Source: Cyanoderma ruficeps
Taxonomy: Eukaryota > Chordata > Aves > Passeriformes > Timaliidae
Direction: 5' to 3'
DNA: 64,000 nt
Assembly (NCBI GenBank): GCA_008694505.1
Contig: VZDJ01000101.1
Location: 895,689-959,688 of the forward strand
Below are positions 61,436-64,000 of the stretch, one piece after another. The notes below the pieces were generated by a model, which made no database searches, was not told where the DNA came from, and worked only from the letters and a program-made list of their open reading frames with translations. The first letter of the stretch is position 1. Each line of letters opens with the position of its first letter. The translations under genes and the position numbers were made by a program.

Positions 61436-64000
61436 CTAACCTGTAGCTATGTCCATTTTCAGATTGTTTTGAATTAGGTCTATTTTGCCCAGCAGAATTA
61501 GTTGCATACCAGGAACATTTAATATATATGTACTGTTGATGCTTTACCTCCTTACTAGACTTTTCATTCGCTGCTGACAAAAACAGAATCAGAGGACCAG
61601 CAGGAGCTTCTGCCTGTGCCTCTACAGACAGTTTCTGGTCTTTTTCCATGGCCAAATTATATGAAATATCAGTTTATCCATCAAAAGTGCAGAAAAAAAA
61701 TTATGATAGTCCAGTCATGACTGAGGTTTAATTTCACCCTTTCTAAGCTTCAGCAAGGAGCTCTCACTTTTCTGTCAGGAGACATATTCAAAACCCATGG
61801 AATCAAAATAAGATCATTTTCCAAAATCCACATTTCCCTTTGGAAAGGGCCAGGACATCCTCAACTAGCAATCATTACTTAGGCATGATGTTTTTTAAAT
61901 GATCATGCCTAAAATATGCAGGGAACACCCTTACACATGGAGTGTAATCTTCCTCCTGTCCGTGCTACCTAGCCCAGAAACTGACTTCTTCCCTGCAGCC
62001 AACTCAAACAGTCATCATAGACCTGGTGGTTGTGTTTTCAGCCAAGATTAAATTGACCGAAGTGTTTAAAGAAAGCTGAGCTTGTATACAAAAGCATTTG
62101 GACAGAGTGTCAGCAAAGTCAAATGCTGACATAAGCAGACAGCTGGCTTACCCAAAGGCTGTCTCTGAAGTTCAGTTCTATCTTATTTAAAATAGGCCCC
62201 ATTTTGAAATTGAAGCATTCACAGAACAATACTTTTTAAATGTTCATCTAAATTAATTTAGAGCAAGAGGAAATCTCTTGGTCTACACGTGAGGAAAAGC
62301 TGTGTCCCATATTCTGACTTCCTACCTACCAAGAACATTGGAATTTTCCTTGGTTGACCAACATAACCATAGCTAAAATCACAGCCAGTAGCAGATTTTT
62401 AGCTTTAAAAATTTTGCTACTGAACAAGAAACTAGAATAACATTTGTCTCATTCCCTGATAAATTGCTTTTGAATTTTATGCATAGCTTATTTTTAACAG
62501 TTTCATTTTAGTAGATAAATAATAGCTGAGTTCTATGGCAATTAAATTCTACCCTTCAAATAAAACAAGTTTAATAATAGCTCTTTGCAAGCAGTGATTT
62601 AGGCACTATGTGTTTTGGTGGGGTGAGGGGAGGGAAGGCAGACCTGTAGGTGTTGAAAAGAACGGGCTGGAATCAGTGGTGTAATATTATCTAGCACGTA
62701 TCTCATGTAAAGCCAGGCCTAAGGTCACACCTAAAGTCTCTCCATGGCCCCTGTGGCTCTGGTGTGCAAGTATACAGGTAAGGCTGGGCAGGGGATGGTG
62801 GCATGGGGTCAGTACAAGCGGTGAGAGAAGGGATGAAATATTGCCCCATAGCAGAAAATGACAGGGTGGAACTGGGGTGAACGAGGTCATCTCGCAGGGA
62901 CATTTGATGAGGAAACTCAACAGCTTTACAAGCATCCTGAGACTATGTGGCTAGTGAGCAGGCAGTTTGTCCAGAACTAAAAATCCCTGAGATCTCAGGG
63001 GGATGGAGCTATGCACATGAAGTTCGTACTTACAGAATATATGTCCAGCTGTAGTCCTAAAGCTTTAAATTCAGCTGGAGAAAGGCAAATTTCCCCACAG
63101 CCTTACCTTCCCTGTTACAGCATAAATGAGGCAATAAAGATTTAACACATTCCATAATTAACTCAGAGGCCAGTAGCAGTCTGAAATGAGTGAACTGAGA
63201 TGGACACTAAATGGTGGGGCTTTATAGTTATTACTAACTTGATTTGTAAGAAATGACTAAACGTGATTCAGGACCATGAAAGTGATCTATGGTTTCATAA
63301 AGTGGTGCATTGACACAAGGGAACAATAAAATTCTTTCCACATGAAAGATGACACCAAATTAATATGATGACCTGCATTTCTTCTACAAGTCCTGCAGCT
63401 TCAGTATATATACCTGTTTATAACACAAGTAAATGAAGATACATATTGGTAAAACCGTAATAAAGTTATATCTTTTAAAATGCTGCAGTGATGTACTTAC
63501 AGGTTTATCATTCTGAACAACTCCTGTACAGTGTCAGGGACTGTTGAGAAGCAAGACCCCTCCATAGTGCAACCTGTAGCTAGTTTTTGATAGCTTTTAT
63601 GGTTTTATCGCTCAAATCAAAGAAATAAAAGATTTTTTTTTATATAAGAGGGTGCTAAGACAACACAGAATATCTGAAGCAAATTATCAGAGCACAAAGT
63701 CTGTTCTTTATTTCGCAGGACAAAGAAAGGACAGTCGTATTTATAAGCAACTCTAGATGTACACATATTTAAATTTTCTAGATGTGAGACAGCATTATAT
63801 AATTCTGACAATGTAGACATGATAGGGAAGAATAAGTGTGAAGGAGCACAAAAAATACATATATAGAGTGCCACTCTCTTTCAACGCATAACAGAGACAT
63901 TAAGGTTTTTGAGGGGTGAAAAACACTACCACATTTTTCAACATTTTAGTTATTTAAATAAATGCCATTTTTTTAAAACTTTGAAATTTTTTGTACATAT
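61436..64000. other. Unannotated AT-rich DNA to the window end
   Basis: I recognise no gene or interspersed repeat. An 11-bp inverted repeat with a 12-nt loop lies at 61879-61912. A GC-richer patch at about 62700-62900 contains CAGGTAAG at 62775-62782, a good splice-donor word, but no acceptor or coding frame supports an exon. The last bases run on without a boundary. Confidence 0.55.

Noticed and set aside
61879..61912. 11-bp inverted repeat with 12-nt loop
   Set aside because: It is near chance expectation and no other feature supports it.
62700..62940. Possible exon with CAGGTAAG donor word
   Set aside because: No acceptor or coding frame fits, and the donor word alone is common.

Overview
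The window reads as nuclear DNA of a bird, probably a songbird. The evidence is repetitive: several CR1 LINE 3' ends with the avian 'ATTCTATGATTCT'-type tail, and several avian endogenous-retrovirus solo LTRs. The rest is AT-rich, non-coding DNA with short simple repeats. Two runs of N (17475-18225 and 36364-36502) and four single Ns (5243, 13978, 15087, 53523) show this is draft assembly.

I found no protein-coding gene, exon chain, tRNA, rRNA, CRISPR array or bacterial-type operon. The open frames are short (142 codons or fewer unless they run through Ns), are scattered on both strands, and match no family I recognise. The window is either intergenic or inside one or more very long introns; the sequence alone cannot decide which.

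The readable structure is a record of transposable-element insertions. From left to right: a perfect 17-bp inverted repeat (2167-2223); a complete minus-strand solo LTR with flanking CACC repeats (3646-4357); an assembly gap inside a pyrimidine satellite (17451-18262); two consecutive CR1 3' ends (21790-22401); a degraded minus-strand LTR (26307-26535), followed by a separate LTR with a piece of retroviral interior carrying a 21-bp coding repeat (about 26970-27680); an old CR1 reverse-transcriptase fragment split by a solo LTR (30590-31915); a further CR1 tail (32761-32850); an old plus-strand LTR split by a younger minus-strand LTR with a perfect 5-bp target duplication (35511-36993); a CR1 tail split by a plus-strand LTR with a 6-bp target duplication (40464-41306); another CR1 tail (42601-42675); a probable ancient amniote repeat (50815-50925); a perfect 63-bp tandem duplication (51796-51921); a second pyrimidine pentamer array (53493-53522); a CR1 fragment (58915-58990); and a G-run/T-run tract (61404-61435).

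The strongest results are the three nested insertions. In each one the outer element can be read continuously across the inner one, which gives the order of events. I see no evidence for a new molecular system. The most unusual unexplained features are the 17-bp hairpin, the retroviral heptad repeat, the TAAT/ATTA cluster near 38.6 kb and the recent 63-bp duplication. Family assignments rest on remembered consensus sequences, not on a database search.
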